Notes under the pieces: model-generated | The model's database searches: none | Told to the model about the DNA's origin: nothing | What the model saw: only the letters and a program-made list of their open reading frames with translations | Program-made: the position numbers and the translations under genes | NCBI GenBank assembly: GCA_026014875.1 | Contig: JAOZHO010000034.1 | Span: 120,867 to 184,866, forward strand | Length of the DNA: 64,000 nucleotides | Reading direction: 5' to 3' | DNA from: Candidatus Bathyarchaeota archaeon | GTDB taxonomy: Archaea; Thermoproteota; Bathyarchaeia; TCS64 | Shown here: piece after piece, positions 7,706 through 15,781 of the stretch | Position numbering within the stretch: the first letter of the stretch is position 1 | How the letters are laid out: every line of letters starts with the position of its first letter

Positions 7706-9457
7706 CTATTGCGTCCTCGATTGAGCCTTGTACATTTTCACAATCTCATCAACTGGGGTAGTGTCCTCAGGGGCCTTGTCCTCCCTCAGACGCAGGTATC
7801 GGGGGAACCTGATGGCGAGCCCGGACTCCTCCCTGAGTCGCTCAAACGCGCAGGTGTGGATAGGGCTCAGGGTGATCTCGTCTCCTAGGATCTCCATCAC
7901 AACTTTTGGGGTGAACCAGACCTCGGCTTCCAGCATCGAGTCCACGTTTCTGGGCTTCTCTTCCACTCGCTCTCCATCCAGCAACTCCGGGAAGCTCAAC
8001 AGATCCTCATCCGTGAACCCTGAACCCACCTTACAGACCGTCCGGAACATGTCCTCATCGGGATCGTAGGACGCCATGAGCAGAGCCCCATATCTCCCCG
8101 CACGCCGACCCCGACCGTGGAACGCACCTACCACGACGAGGTCGACGGGTTCCACCATCTTGCTCTGATAACTCGCCTTGAGTTTCACCCAGAGCCAAGA
8201 GCGGGCCCCCGCCCGGTAGATCGAGTCCTCCGCCGTGGATTTCACTACTAGCCCCTCGGTGCCATCCGAGATGGCTTCCTCGAAGAAGTCTACGAGCGGC
8301 GTGACCTCCGATGTCTGGAGCGCCCTGACTAGCTTGAAACGTTCGGTCTCCTCCACGATATCTTGGAGTTTCGCCCGCCTCTTCGTGTAAGGCTCGAGAG
8401 TCAGGTCCTCCCCGTCCACGTAGAGGCACTCGAAGAGAAACACGGCGATGGGGAACTTTTCTGCCATCTCCTCGATGCGATGCTTCCGTCTTCGCTTCAT
8501 CAGAGTCTGAAACGATTTGATCTCTCCCGAATCAGCGTCAATGGCGACGGCCTCCCCCTCGAGTACAGTATACTTGGCCTTCACCTGTGTTGAGACCATT
8601 CTCACTGCGTCCGGATACATCGCTGTGATGTTCTCCAGTCGACGGGAGAAGATCTGGATCGAGTCGCCGTTCTTGTGAATCTGAAATCTCTCCCCATCCA
8701 GCTTGTACTCTGCGGAGCAGGTCTCTAGCTTTTCGATTATCTCCTCCGGCGTTGATAGCCTCTGAGCCAACATCATCCGTATGGGTTTTCCCAGGACAAT
8801 CTGGGCGTTAGCCGCACTCTCGAGCCCTTCCTCTGCAAGAGTCTTAGCAACCGCGCCCAAGTCGCTTGTGAGATTGTAAGCTCTTTCGAGTTGACCCCTG
8901 TTTTCCGAGGAACCCGTGAAGGCTAGGGACAGTGCATCGAGTATGGTCATGTCTCCGACGCCAAGCCTGAGAGTACCCACCACGGTTCTGGCGATGTAAC
9001 GAGCCCCGAGAGGTGAAGCCTTTCCCATTACTCTTACAAGACGATCGATTTTCCTGCCGCTGCTCCCTTTCCCAGACATATTTGCGATCTCGTCAAACGC
9101 ATTATATACGTCTGAGACTGAAAGCGGTTTTTCACCAAACATCGCTTGACGTTTATCTAAGAGGCTCCTCTCTGCCGCCAGTCCAACGTCTCCGCTCTCG
9201 GAAAGGAGGGCTTCCACCTTGTTTATGCTATTACCAGAAGCTTTGGAAATGGTCTTCACCACCATCTTCTCGGCCATCCCGATCTCTGGCTCTCCAGTCC
9301 AATCCGGGTGGATCTTCCCTTGAGTCAGATAGATCAGATGCTCCAGTTCATCGGGTTCCGCTACTCCGAAGAGTTCAGCTAGGATATCCGTCATCTCTAG
9401 CCTCTTGGCAGTGGCCTCGAGCCTCGCATAGAAATCGACGAGGGTGGAATACAGCAT
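7706..9457 (-). CDS. lig: ATP-dependent DNA ligase
   Basis: Joins Okazaki fragments and repair nicks using ATP. The protein of 583 residues has the archaeal/eukaryotic ligase I layout: N-terminal DNA-binding domain (residues about 1-210), adenylation domain with motif I EYKLDGERFQIH (nucleophilic Lys), motif III FLFECLYVDGEDL, motif IV EGLVVKS, motif V SWLWVKLK, and a C-terminal OB domain with RFPRYLRLREDK (motif VI). All catalytic motifs look intact. First gene of a minus-strand unit with the M20 peptidase. Confidence 0.96.
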   Translation of the reverse strand: MLYSTLVDFYARLEATAKRLEMTDILAELFGVAEPDELEHLIYLTQGKIHPDWTGEPEIGMAEKMVVKTISKASGNSINKVEALLSESGDVGLAAERSLLDKRQAMFGEKPLSVSDVYNAFDEIANMSGKGSSGRKIDRLVRVMGKASPLGARYIARTVVGTLRLGVGDMTILDALSLAFTGSSENRGQLERAYNLTSDLGAVAKTLAEEGLESAANAQIVLGKPIRMMLAQRLSTPEEIIEKLETCSAEYKLDGERFQIHKNGDSIQIFSRRLENITAMYPDAVRMVSTQVKAKYTVLEGEAVAIDADSGEIKSFQTLMKRRRKHRIEEMAEKFPIAVFLFECLYVDGEDLTLEPYTKRRAKLQDIVEETERFKLVRALQTSEVTPLVDFFEEAISDGTEGLVVKSTAEDSIYRAGARSWLWVKLKASYQSKMVEPVDLVVVGAFHGRGRRAGRYGALLMASYDPDEDMFRTVCKVGSGFTDEDLLSFPELLDGERVEEKPRNVDSMLEAEVWFTPKVVMEILGDEITLSPIHTCAFERLREESGLAIRFPRYLRLREDKAPEDTTPVDEIVKMYKAQSRTQ

Positions 9458-9512
9458 ATGGACCAGTCTACAGGATTGACTCTACGAGTAATAATACTTG
9501 TTCCCAAGGGGG

Positions 9513-10256
9513 TCAGACTGCGTATTTACAGGCTGCCCGGTCCCCGATACTCGAGGACTCCATGAGTGCATCGATGAGGCAGTATTCCCCCACATGGTGA
9601 ATCGACTCGAAGACGTTTCTTGTCCCCTTCTCCCGTTCGATCTCGGTAAGCATTCCCGGAGGGAACAACGTATCCTGCATCATGTTCCAGATCAGTTCGA
9701 GTCGAGGGAAGCTTCGCGCTCGAAGGGTCACGTAGGCTCTGTAGTGTGTCACCATATCGACGTACTGTATCGCCCAGATACTCGCGAGTTCTCTCCGGTC
9801 ACCGATCTGGTCACAGAGTCCCTCCCTTTCGATGAACTCCATTCCTCTCTCAAGCTTGTCCCCATGGTCACAGAGGATGTGCTCCTTCGTTCCATAGTAT
9901 AGAGCGTCACCTCCCAGATGGTCATCTACATGGATTATCTCGTGAGTGGCGGTGTACCTGAGGAGAGTGTGAGGAACCTCGGGGATGTTTAACGGCCGAT
10001 CGCAGAAAGGTATCCTGCTATCCATGATAATCGTGGCGGGGGGCTCGAAAGCTCCGAAGGCCATATGATAAGACCCCACTCGATTTTGGGTCAGATGAGT
10101 AGACCTGAATTTTCCATCCTTTAGAATCTGCCACGTCATCTCTATGTTTGGGCATATAGACAGATCGAGCTCCCGTTGGGTCTCGGCCACGAGAAGAATC
10201 GCCTCGAAGACGAGTTCCCTCACGTCTGAGGGGGACAGCTCTTTCCGCCTCAACAA
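9513..10256 (-). CDS. Conserved hypothetical protein with zinc-protease-like HEIIHVDDH motif
   Basis: Function not recognised. The protein has 247 residues, no membrane segment and no signal peptide. Near residue 106 it carries TATHEIIHVDDHLGG, which resembles the HExxH zinc site of minimal gluzincins/metzincins with a further Asp-His, and a conserved-looking REGLCDQIGDRRELASIWA stretch near residue 145. The acidic HVDDH and later Glu residues could complete a metal site. Start is TTG 10256. It stands alone, 55 bases beyond the ligase start on the same strand. Confidence 0.7.
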   Translation of the reverse strand: MLRRKELSPSDVRELVFEAILLVAETQRELDLSICPNIEMTWQILKDGKFRSTHLTQNRVGSYHMAFGAFEPPATIIMDSRIPFCDRPLNIPEVPHTLLRYTATHEIIHVDDHLGGDALYYGTKEHILCDHGDKLERGMEFIEREGLCDQIGDRRELASIWAIQYVDMVTHYRAYVTLRARSFPRLELIWNMMQDTLFPPGMLTEIEREKGTRNVFESIHHVGEYCLIDALMESSSIGDRAACKYAV

Positions 10257-10576
10257 GCTGTATCTACTTTCTTACGAAATGTCGGAATTTAAACAAGATG
10301 GTGTACTGCCTATCTACAACGTCTAAATGGCCGGTAGCTTTAAATCGGAGAGAATTTAAACCTGCAACCTAATCCTTCTGAATCCAGTAGCTTAATGATC
10401 CTCTCACACTAATTCCATATGTCTCAGATCATATTGAACTCAAAGCAACAACCCCTGAAGCTACAGTCCTTTTTGATGTGCCGTTGATCGCGATTAATGA
10501 CACGGATTTGTAGACTTTTTCTACACACAAAATAAGATATCGGCGTTGGGGGGCTCAAAGTAATGGGGTTCGAAAA
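10257..10576. promoter_or_regulatory. Intergenic region upstream of the pilin gene, with inverted repeat TGTAGA-N5-TCTACA
   Basis: This 320-base divergent gap contains TTTAAAT-type boxes near 10340-10360 and, at 10509-10525, a perfect 6-bp inverted repeat TGTAGACTTTTTCTACA about 70 bases before the pilin start. A CTACA also follows the T-tract at the end of the adjacent winged-helix gene. It is a candidate operator for that regulator. No gene is visible in the gap. Confidence 0.4.
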
Positions 10577-10591
10577 GTGGTTAGAGCCTTA

Positions 10592-11134
10592 ATGAAAAAG
10601 AGAGGACTGAGCGAAGTCGTATCAACACTCATACTACTAGTCGTCGCCGTACTACTGGCAGGAGTCGTCGCATACTACGCTACAAACGTCACAATGACGA
10701 GAACCGCGACCGAAGACATCCAATTCGCCAAGGCCCACGTCTGGGTGAACAGCACCGGGGCCATCGCCGCCTTCAAACTGCAGAACCTGGGGGGAAAGGA
10801 CATCCTCATCGATAAATTCTCGGTGAGGGGCGTCGCGTCGCCCTGGGCTGATATCTATGTCTTCCGCGTTCCAACTGGCACCGCAATCGACGGGGACATG
10901 AACATCACAGCGTACGCTGGCCTATCGGGTGCTTTCGTCATCATAGACAGTAATAACTACACCCAGTCGTCAGCAGACATTCCGCTGATCTCCGGCGGGG
11001 AGCTGCTGGTGTACATCGTGGATCCGGATAACATACAGCTGGATGACATTGGCACAAGCGTGAGCATGTCGGTGTCCACGAACAACGCTCAGTACATAAC
11101 CGAGGTAAACGTCGAGTCAGCCACCACGCAGTAG
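10592..11134 (+). CDS. Archaeal type IV pilin-like protein
   Basis: Surface filament subunit or pilin-like secreted protein. The N-terminus MKKRGLSEVVSTLILLVVAV is a textbook archaeal class III signal: short basic leader, cleavage after Gly, then a hydrophobic polymerisation helix. After cleavage about 175 residues remain, mostly beta-rich and with several Asn-x-Ser/Thr glycosylation sequons (NVTMT, NSTG, NITA, NYTQS). I chose ATG 10592; a GTG at 10577 adds five residues. A winged-helix gene follows 51 bases downstream. No PibD peptidase or assembly ATPase is in this window. Confidence 0.9.
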   Translation: MKKRGLSEVVSTLILLVVAVLLAGVVAYYATNVTMTRTATEDIQFAKAHVWVNSTGAIAAFKLQNLGGKDILIDKFSVRGVASPWADIYVFRVPTGTAIDGDMNITAYAGLSGAFVIIDSNNYTQSSADIPLISGGELLVYIVDPDNIQLDDIGTSVSMSVSTNNAQYITEVNVESATTQ

Positions 11135-11185
11135 TGGGATGGCTGACAGCGTTGCCTACCAAAGAACAGTATCTGGAGGACGAAG

Positions 11186-11476
11186 ATGTCTCCTAGAAGA
11201 TCGAAACTGGAAATACGCTTGAAAATACTCGCAGCCGTCAGGCAAGGGGTGGATAAACCCACCCGCATAATGTACGCAGCGAACATGTCCTGGAAACCGG
11301 TCCAGAGGGTACTGTCTCACTTGGTGGAGCAAGGCCTCCTATTGGAAGTGCTTAACACCGAGAGCAGGCAGTCAAAGAGACGATACCACATAACAGAGAA
11401 AGGCGAACAGGTGCTCGATTACTTCGAGAAGGCCAAGGATATTTTGCCTCTCGAGGACGTCTACGCAGGAGACTAA
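11186..11476 (+). CDS. Winged helix-turn-helix transcriptional regulator (COG3432 type)
   Basis: Protein of 96 residues with a single wHTH: SKLEIRLKILAAVRQGVDKP, TRIMYAANMSWKPVQRVLSHLVEQGLL (recognition helix), wing TESRQSKRRYHITEKGEQVLDYF. This archaeal family often sits beside surface-structure or stress genes. It follows the pilin on the same strand, so it may be a local regulator of it; that is inference. A T-tract at 11484-11490 follows the stop. Confidence 0.85.
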   Translation: MSPRRSKLEIRLKILAAVRQGVDKPTRIMYAANMSWKPVQRVLSHLVEQGLLLEVLNTESRQSKRRYHITEKGEQVLDYFEKAKDILPLEDVYAGD

Positions 11477-11483
11477 CCTCCAC

Positions 11484-11490
11484 TTTTTTT
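11484..11490 (+). terminator. T-tract terminator after the wHTH gene
   Basis: A run of seven T directly after the stop of the winged-helix gene, the usual form of archaeal intrinsic terminator, ending the pilin-wHTH unit. Confidence 0.45.
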
Positions 11491-11535
11491 CTACATAATT
11501 TATTTGCAGTCTTTGATTTAATTCAGGGTATCCGA

Positions 11536-12987
11536 TCAGGATAGATCAAATGTCTTCCCGGGGTTCATGATGTTCAGTGGATCGAATGCCCTCTTGATGG
11601 CTCTCATCAGATCAACCTGAGTTTCTCCCACTTGGCGAGTGAGATAACGTTTCTTCGCTAGCCCCAGCCCGTGCTCCCCTGAGATGGTGCCCCCCAGACT
11701 CAGGGCGATGTCTATCAGTTCTTCGATGACGGCCTCTAGCGTCACGGGCCACTCTTCTTCAGGAAGCTCGCCTTTAACTATTAGGCTGTGGACATTGCCG
11801 TCGCCGGCGTGCCCTAAAGTGGAAACGATGACCCCTTTTTCTTGAGCGACTCTATCGGCTCCCTCGATGTAGTCTGGGATGCGGTTCCGGGGGACGCAGG
11901 CGTCGACCTCGTCTATCTCCCAGTATGCCTTGTAGGCGTCGAAGAGGCATTTCCTGGCCTCCCAGAGCTTCTCCTGCCGCTGGGCGGTGTCTGCGACGAA
12001 AGCGTCTACTCCACCCATCTCTAGGCAGACCTCTCCAGCTGTCTCGAGGTTCTCCTCGACCTCAGCCTCGCTGTTGCCCTCGATCCCAATCAGCAGGTAC
12101 GCGGGGTGGCTGTTATCGGGGAGCTTCGTGTTCAGGTACTTTTCAGCTGTAAGGACTGCGTGGCGGGGAAGAATTTCGAGGGCGAAGGGGACCACCTTTC
12201 TTCGAACGATCTCTGAGACCGTTCTGGCTGCATCTTTTGTTGATTCAAAAGGTACGTATAACAATGCCGTATGCCTGGGTTTCGGGACTAGTCTAAGAAT
12301 CGCCTTTGTGACTATCGCCAGGGTCCCCTCGGAACCTATGATGAGGTCAATGAGGCTGTAGGCTGTTGAGTTCTTGACTAGCTTGCCCCCGACGTTTATG
12401 ATCTCCCCGTTGGGGAGTACCGCCTCGAGGCCTTGGACGAAGTCTCGGGTGACGCCGTATTTCATGCCCCGGACTCCACCTGCATTAGTGGATATGTTTC
12501 CTCCGAGGCTGCCTGACTCCTGGCCGGGGTCCGGAGGGTATAAGAGACCGAGTTTCTCCGTCTCCTCGTGAAGGTCCATGATGAGAACTCCGGGCTCGAC
12601 GACCGCCATGAGGTTCTCCTCGTCTATTTCGAGGATGTCCGTCATTCTCTCAAGGCTTAAGGCGATTCCACCTTGAAGCGGGTGGGAGCCTCCGCTGAGC
12701 CCCGTCCTCGATCCCTGGGGGGTGACGGGGATCTTTTCTCTGTACGCTATTTTCATTATCTCGGAGACTTCCACGGTACTACGGGGCTTTACGACGACGT
12801 GGGGGGGATGAGGGGGCTCGAGGCTCTCGTCTATCGCATGTTTCTCCAGGTCCTCGGATGTGCTGGAAACATTCTCAGATCCTACGATAACCTCTAGTTC
12901 TCTCCTTATCTGTTGGGTTAGTGTGCCGTACTCATCCGTTCTTTTTACGCTCCTTGATTTTCTCCACGAGGCGGGGGATGACTTCAT
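11536..12987 (-). CDS. FAD-linked oxidoreductase, GlcD / D-lactate dehydrogenase type (LctD-like)
   Basis: Oxidises a 2-hydroxy acid (D-lactate, glycolate or similar) with FAD. Visible parts: PCMH-type FAD-binding domain (VVVKPRSTVEVSEIMKIAYR, PVTPQGSRTGLSGGSHP, GNISTNAGGVRGMKYG) and the C-terminal FAD-oxidase domain with GHAGDGNVH and SGEHGLGLAKK, which contain the substrate-side His residues. Length 483 is normal. The only good start is ATG 12987, giving a 56-base overlap with the end of the Etf alpha gene. The order EtfB-EtfA-FAD oxidase matches electron-confurcating lactate dehydrogenase of acetogens. Confidence 0.92.
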   Translation of the reverse strand: MKSSPASWRKSRSVKRTDEYGTLTQQIRRELEVIVGSENVSSTSEDLEKHAIDESLEPPHPPHVVVKPRSTVEVSEIMKIAYREKIPVTPQGSRTGLSGGSHPLQGGIALSLERMTDILEIDEENLMAVVEPGVLIMDLHEETEKLGLLYPPDPGQESGSLGGNISTNAGGVRGMKYGVTRDFVQGLEAVLPNGEIINVGGKLVKNSTAYSLIDLIIGSEGTLAIVTKAILRLVPKPRHTALLYVPFESTKDAARTVSEIVRRKVVPFALEILPRHAVLTAEKYLNTKLPDNSHPAYLLIGIEGNSEAEVEENLETAGEVCLEMGGVDAFVADTAQRQEKLWEARKCLFDAYKAYWEIDEVDACVPRNRIPDYIEGADRVAQEKGVIVSTLGHAGDGNVHSLIVKGELPEEEWPVTLEAVIEELIDIALSLGGTISGEHGLGLAKKRYLTRQVGETQVDLMRAIKRAFDPLNIMNPGKTFDLS

Positions 12988-14131
12988 AGAGATCTCCGAC
13001 TGCGCCCAGGGTTGAGACGCTGAATATTGGGGCTTCTGCGTCCTTGTTGATCGCGATGATTACATCGGACGTCTTCATGCCTGCTAGGTGTTGAACGGCG
13101 CCTGAGATGCCGCAGGCCAAGTATATCTTGGGGCGGACCGTCCGACCGCTCAGACCCACCTGGTGGGGGTACTCTATCCATCCCTCGTCCACCGTTGGCC
13201 TGCTCGCTCCCACTGCTCCTCCGAGGGCTTCAGCCAGCCCTTGAATGACCTCGAATCCCTTGGAATCCCCCATGCCCTTTCCTCCTGAGACGATAAGTTC
13301 TGCATCTATTATGCTCACTTGTTCTTTGGCTGGACTGAAATCGATGATCTTGACACGATCGGGGAGGTTGTTGATGTCTACTGCTTTTATGATTATCTCG
13401 CATTCGTTTGTGGGGTCCTTTTCGGCCTCTTTCATCACCTTGTACCTGACCGTGGCAATCTGGGGTCTCGTGTTGGTGCAGATAATGGTGGCCATGATGT
13501 TGCCCCCGTATGCGGGGCGGGTCTGGAGGAGCAGCCGACTCTCGGGGTCTATGTCGAGACTCGTGCAGTCCGCCGTGAGGCCTGTTTCGAGGCACGCCGC
13601 CACTTTGGGGCCGAGAGAGCGGCCTATGGAGGTTGCCCCGATGAGGAAGATGCTTGGTTTTTCCTCTTTAACCAAATCATCGAGGATTGCGGAGTAGGGA
13701 TCGTCCCTAAAGTCCTCGAGTTTTGGATGATCGAAGACGAAGATTTTATCCGCTCCTCTAATCGTCAGTTCTTTTACAGCTTCTTCAAGTCTGCTCCCGA
13801 TGATCACTGCGAAGAGTTTTTCCCCGAGCTGATCGGCTAACTCCCTTCCCTTGCCGAGGAGTTCATATGAGACCGGGTGAACCTTCCCCTTCCACTGTTC
13901 CGCGAAGACTAGGATGCCTTTGTAATCCGAGAATTCAATCTCTGTCCCCTCCTCTTTGATTATGATCGCGTCCGTAGGGCACACTTTGACGCATTCGCCG
14001 CAGAGCCTGCAGTCATCCAGAAAACGGGGGTAGCCTTCTTCCATCACGAGGGACCCGAATGCGCATGAACTCTCACAAAGAGAGCAGCCGGTGCATTTCT
14101 CCTTGTCGACGGATATTGGTAGCTCGCTCAT
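12932..14131 (-). CDS. etfA: Electron transfer flavoprotein alpha subunit with N-terminal ferredoxin domain
   Basis: Residues 1-60 hold two [4Fe-4S] motifs (CTGCSLCESSCAFG and CRLCGECVKVCP), followed by the Etf alpha/beta domain and the C-terminal FAD domain with GLSGRTVRPKIYLACGISGAVQHLAGM. EtfA proteins with this extra ferredoxin module accompany bifurcating or confurcating enzymes, where ferredoxin is one electron partner. It starts immediately after EtfB and overlaps the flavoprotein dehydrogenase, so the three form one unit. Length 399 fits Etf alpha plus two clusters. Confidence 0.94.
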   Translation of the reverse strand: MSELPISVDKEKCTGCSLCESSCAFGSLVMEEGYPRFLDDCRLCGECVKVCPTDAIIIKEEGTEIEFSDYKGILVFAEQWKGKVHPVSYELLGKGRELADQLGEKLFAVIIGSRLEEAVKELTIRGADKIFVFDHPKLEDFRDDPYSAILDDLVKEEKPSIFLIGATSIGRSLGPKVAACLETGLTADCTSLDIDPESRLLLQTRPAYGGNIMATIICTNTRPQIATVRYKVMKEAEKDPTNECEIIIKAVDINNLPDRVKIIDFSPAKEQVSIIDAELIVSGGKGMGDSKGFEVIQGLAEALGGAVGASRPTVDEGWIEYPHQVGLSGRTVRPKIYLACGISGAVQHLAGMKTSDVIIAINKDAEAPIFSVSTLGAVGDLYEVIPRLVEKIKERKKNG

Positions 14132-14929
14132 CTAGATCACCTTACACTCCACCAGCTTTTGGAGAATCCTTTCCGCCAGCTCCTCTGGGGACCCCTCGAC
14201 GATTTCTCCGGCAGTTTGTCGGGCAGGAGTGAATATCTTTACAACGCGGGTCGGAGAACCATTCAGACCTATCTTCATGGGATCCGCTTCGAGATCATTC
14301 GCAGTGATTTTATGAATCTCAGTTTTCTTCGCTTTGAGTCTACCCCGGAGTGTCGCCAATCTGGGTTGATTGATGGCTTTACTGACTGAGACGACTAGGG
14401 GAAGAGAGGTTCCGAGAGTCTCGACTTTATCGTCGAGGAGTCTCGTCAGCCTGATTTCATCCCCTTTTATTTCGAGGATTTCGTTTACATAACAGACATG
14501 AGGGACGCCGAGGTGATGGGCTAGCTCTGGTCCGACCTGCCCCGTGTCTCCATCGATGGTCTTCAGTCCGCAGATCACGAGGTCGTAAGGAGCCAGCTTC
14601 TTGATGCTTAGCCCCAATGTGTAGCTTGTAGCCCATGTATCTGCTCCGGCGAAAGCCCTGTCGGTGGCCAGGTAAGCCTCGTCAGCGCCCATGGCGATGG
14701 CGTCTTTCAGCGCTGACTCCGCCTGGGGTGGGCCCATTGACAGTACTTTGACGGTGCCCCCGTATTTCTCCTTGAGCCTTATTCCCTCCTCGATCGCGTA
14801 CTCGTCGAAGGGATTGACGACAGCTGCGACCCCTTCCCTCTGGAGCCTCCCCGTTTCCTCGTCGAAATCGACCTCCGTTGTCTCAGGAACTTGCTTGATG
14901 CAAACGATGATATTCAAACCTTCACTCAT
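14132..14929 (-). CDS. etfB: Electron transfer flavoprotein beta subunit
   Basis: Forms the Etf heterodimer with the next gene. The start ATG 14929 (MSEGLNIIVCIKQVPETTEVDF) fits the family; a frame extension to 15001 adds 24 residues with no homology-like features. The signature CGLKTIDGDTGQVGPELAHHL near residue 121 is of the DGDTxQVGP type seen in bifurcating Etf proteins, where classical mitochondrial Etf has DDDxxQTG. A minus-strand TATA-like TTTTTATATG lies near 14975-14984. Confidence 0.94.
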   Translation of the reverse strand: MSEGLNIIVCIKQVPETTEVDFDEETGRLQREGVAAVVNPFDEYAIEEGIRLKEKYGGTVKVLSMGPPQAESALKDAIAMGADEAYLATDRAFAGADTWATSYTLGLSIKKLAPYDLVICGLKTIDGDTGQVGPELAHHLGVPHVCYVNEILEIKGDEIRLTRLLDDKVETLGTSLPLVVSVSKAINQPRLATLRGRLKAKKTEIHKITANDLEADPMKIGLNGSPTRVVKIFTPARQTAGEIVEGSPEELAERILQKLVECKVI

Positions 14930-15241
14930 GTTTCCGATCACTCTTCCAAATGACTTCCTATCAATTGGCTCACGGTCATATAAAAATCCGGAAGAAAGCA
15001 CTCGTGCATCCGAGACAAGAGCGGCGCATGGTCTACCCAGTGGAATGCAGAAGGAGGGAGGTAGCTGCCTAGGGTTACGGCGAGAAGGCGAGGGAGTTCA
15101 CGGTGAAATGGCCTAAAAAAGACGTTCTATCCAGTCCATCGCCCAATTATTGAGCGATTAGCATGGTTTATCTTCGAGATTTCCGTAAGAGAAATAAACC
15201 GCAGTTCCGATTCTGAATGCAAACTTGAGCCGAGTGCCACC
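14930..15241. promoter_or_regulatory. Divergent regulatory region etfB / grpE with 17-bp near-palindrome
   Basis: The 312-base gap holds the etfB promoter on the left and, at 15140-15156, the near-palindrome CGCCCAATTATTGAGCG (7 of 8 pairs match). An AAATAAACC box near 15193-15201 is a possible TATA element for grpE. The palindrome is upstream of the chaperone promoter and is a candidate heat-shock operator. No gene is seen. Confidence 0.45.
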
Positions 15242-15781
15242 ATGTCTCCAAGGAAATCCAAAGCGAAAATACAGGAGGAGAAGATATCCGAGCTAGAGAA
15301 AGGTCTAGCGGATGAACGGAAGACCTCGGAGAAATACCTGAGCCAATTGAAATACGCCAAGGCCGACCTGGAGAACCTCCAGAAAAGGACCCAGAGAAGA
15401 ATCGACGAAGCCAAGGAGAAGGCCAACGGGCGCATCGTGATGCAACTCCTCACGATCCTCGACGAACTCGATCTCGCCATCTCCGCGGCTGAAAACTCCA
15501 AGGGGGACATAATCGAAGGGGTCGAGATGATCCGGGGGAAGCTATGGAAACTCCTCGACGCCGAGGGCCTCGACCCCATCGACGCCTATGGGCGACCCTT
15601 CGACCCAAACCTCCACGAAGCGGTGCTTGAGGTGGAGACCGATGAGGTCGAGAACGGCTGCGTGGTTGAGGAGTTCCGGAAGGGCTACAAGTTCAAGGGC
15701 AGGGTGCTCAGGGCGAGCATGGTTAAAGTGGCGAAAAACTCGGGCTCGAACGACGTTAAAGAGGAAAATGAAGATGAGTGA
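15242..15781 (+). CDS. grpE: GrpE, nucleotide exchange factor of DnaK
   Basis: Releases ADP from DnaK. The 179 residues have a long N-terminal coiled coil (residues about 10-65) followed by the GrpE four-helix/beta-wing region: [37 protein letters not shown], then [32 protein letters not shown] and the terminal [18 protein letters not shown], the family signature. The stop overlaps the dnaK start, so the genes are coupled. In archaea this set was acquired from bacteria and is patchily distributed. Confidence 0.95.
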   Translation: MSPRKSKAKIQEEKISELEKGLADERKTSEKYLSQLKYAKADLENLQKRTQRRIDEAKEKANGRIVMQLLTILDELDLAISAAENSKGDIIEGVEMIRGKLWKLLDAEGLDPIDAYGRPFDPNLHEAVLEVETDEVENGCVVEEFRKGYKFKGRVLRASMVKVAKNSGSNDVKEENEDE

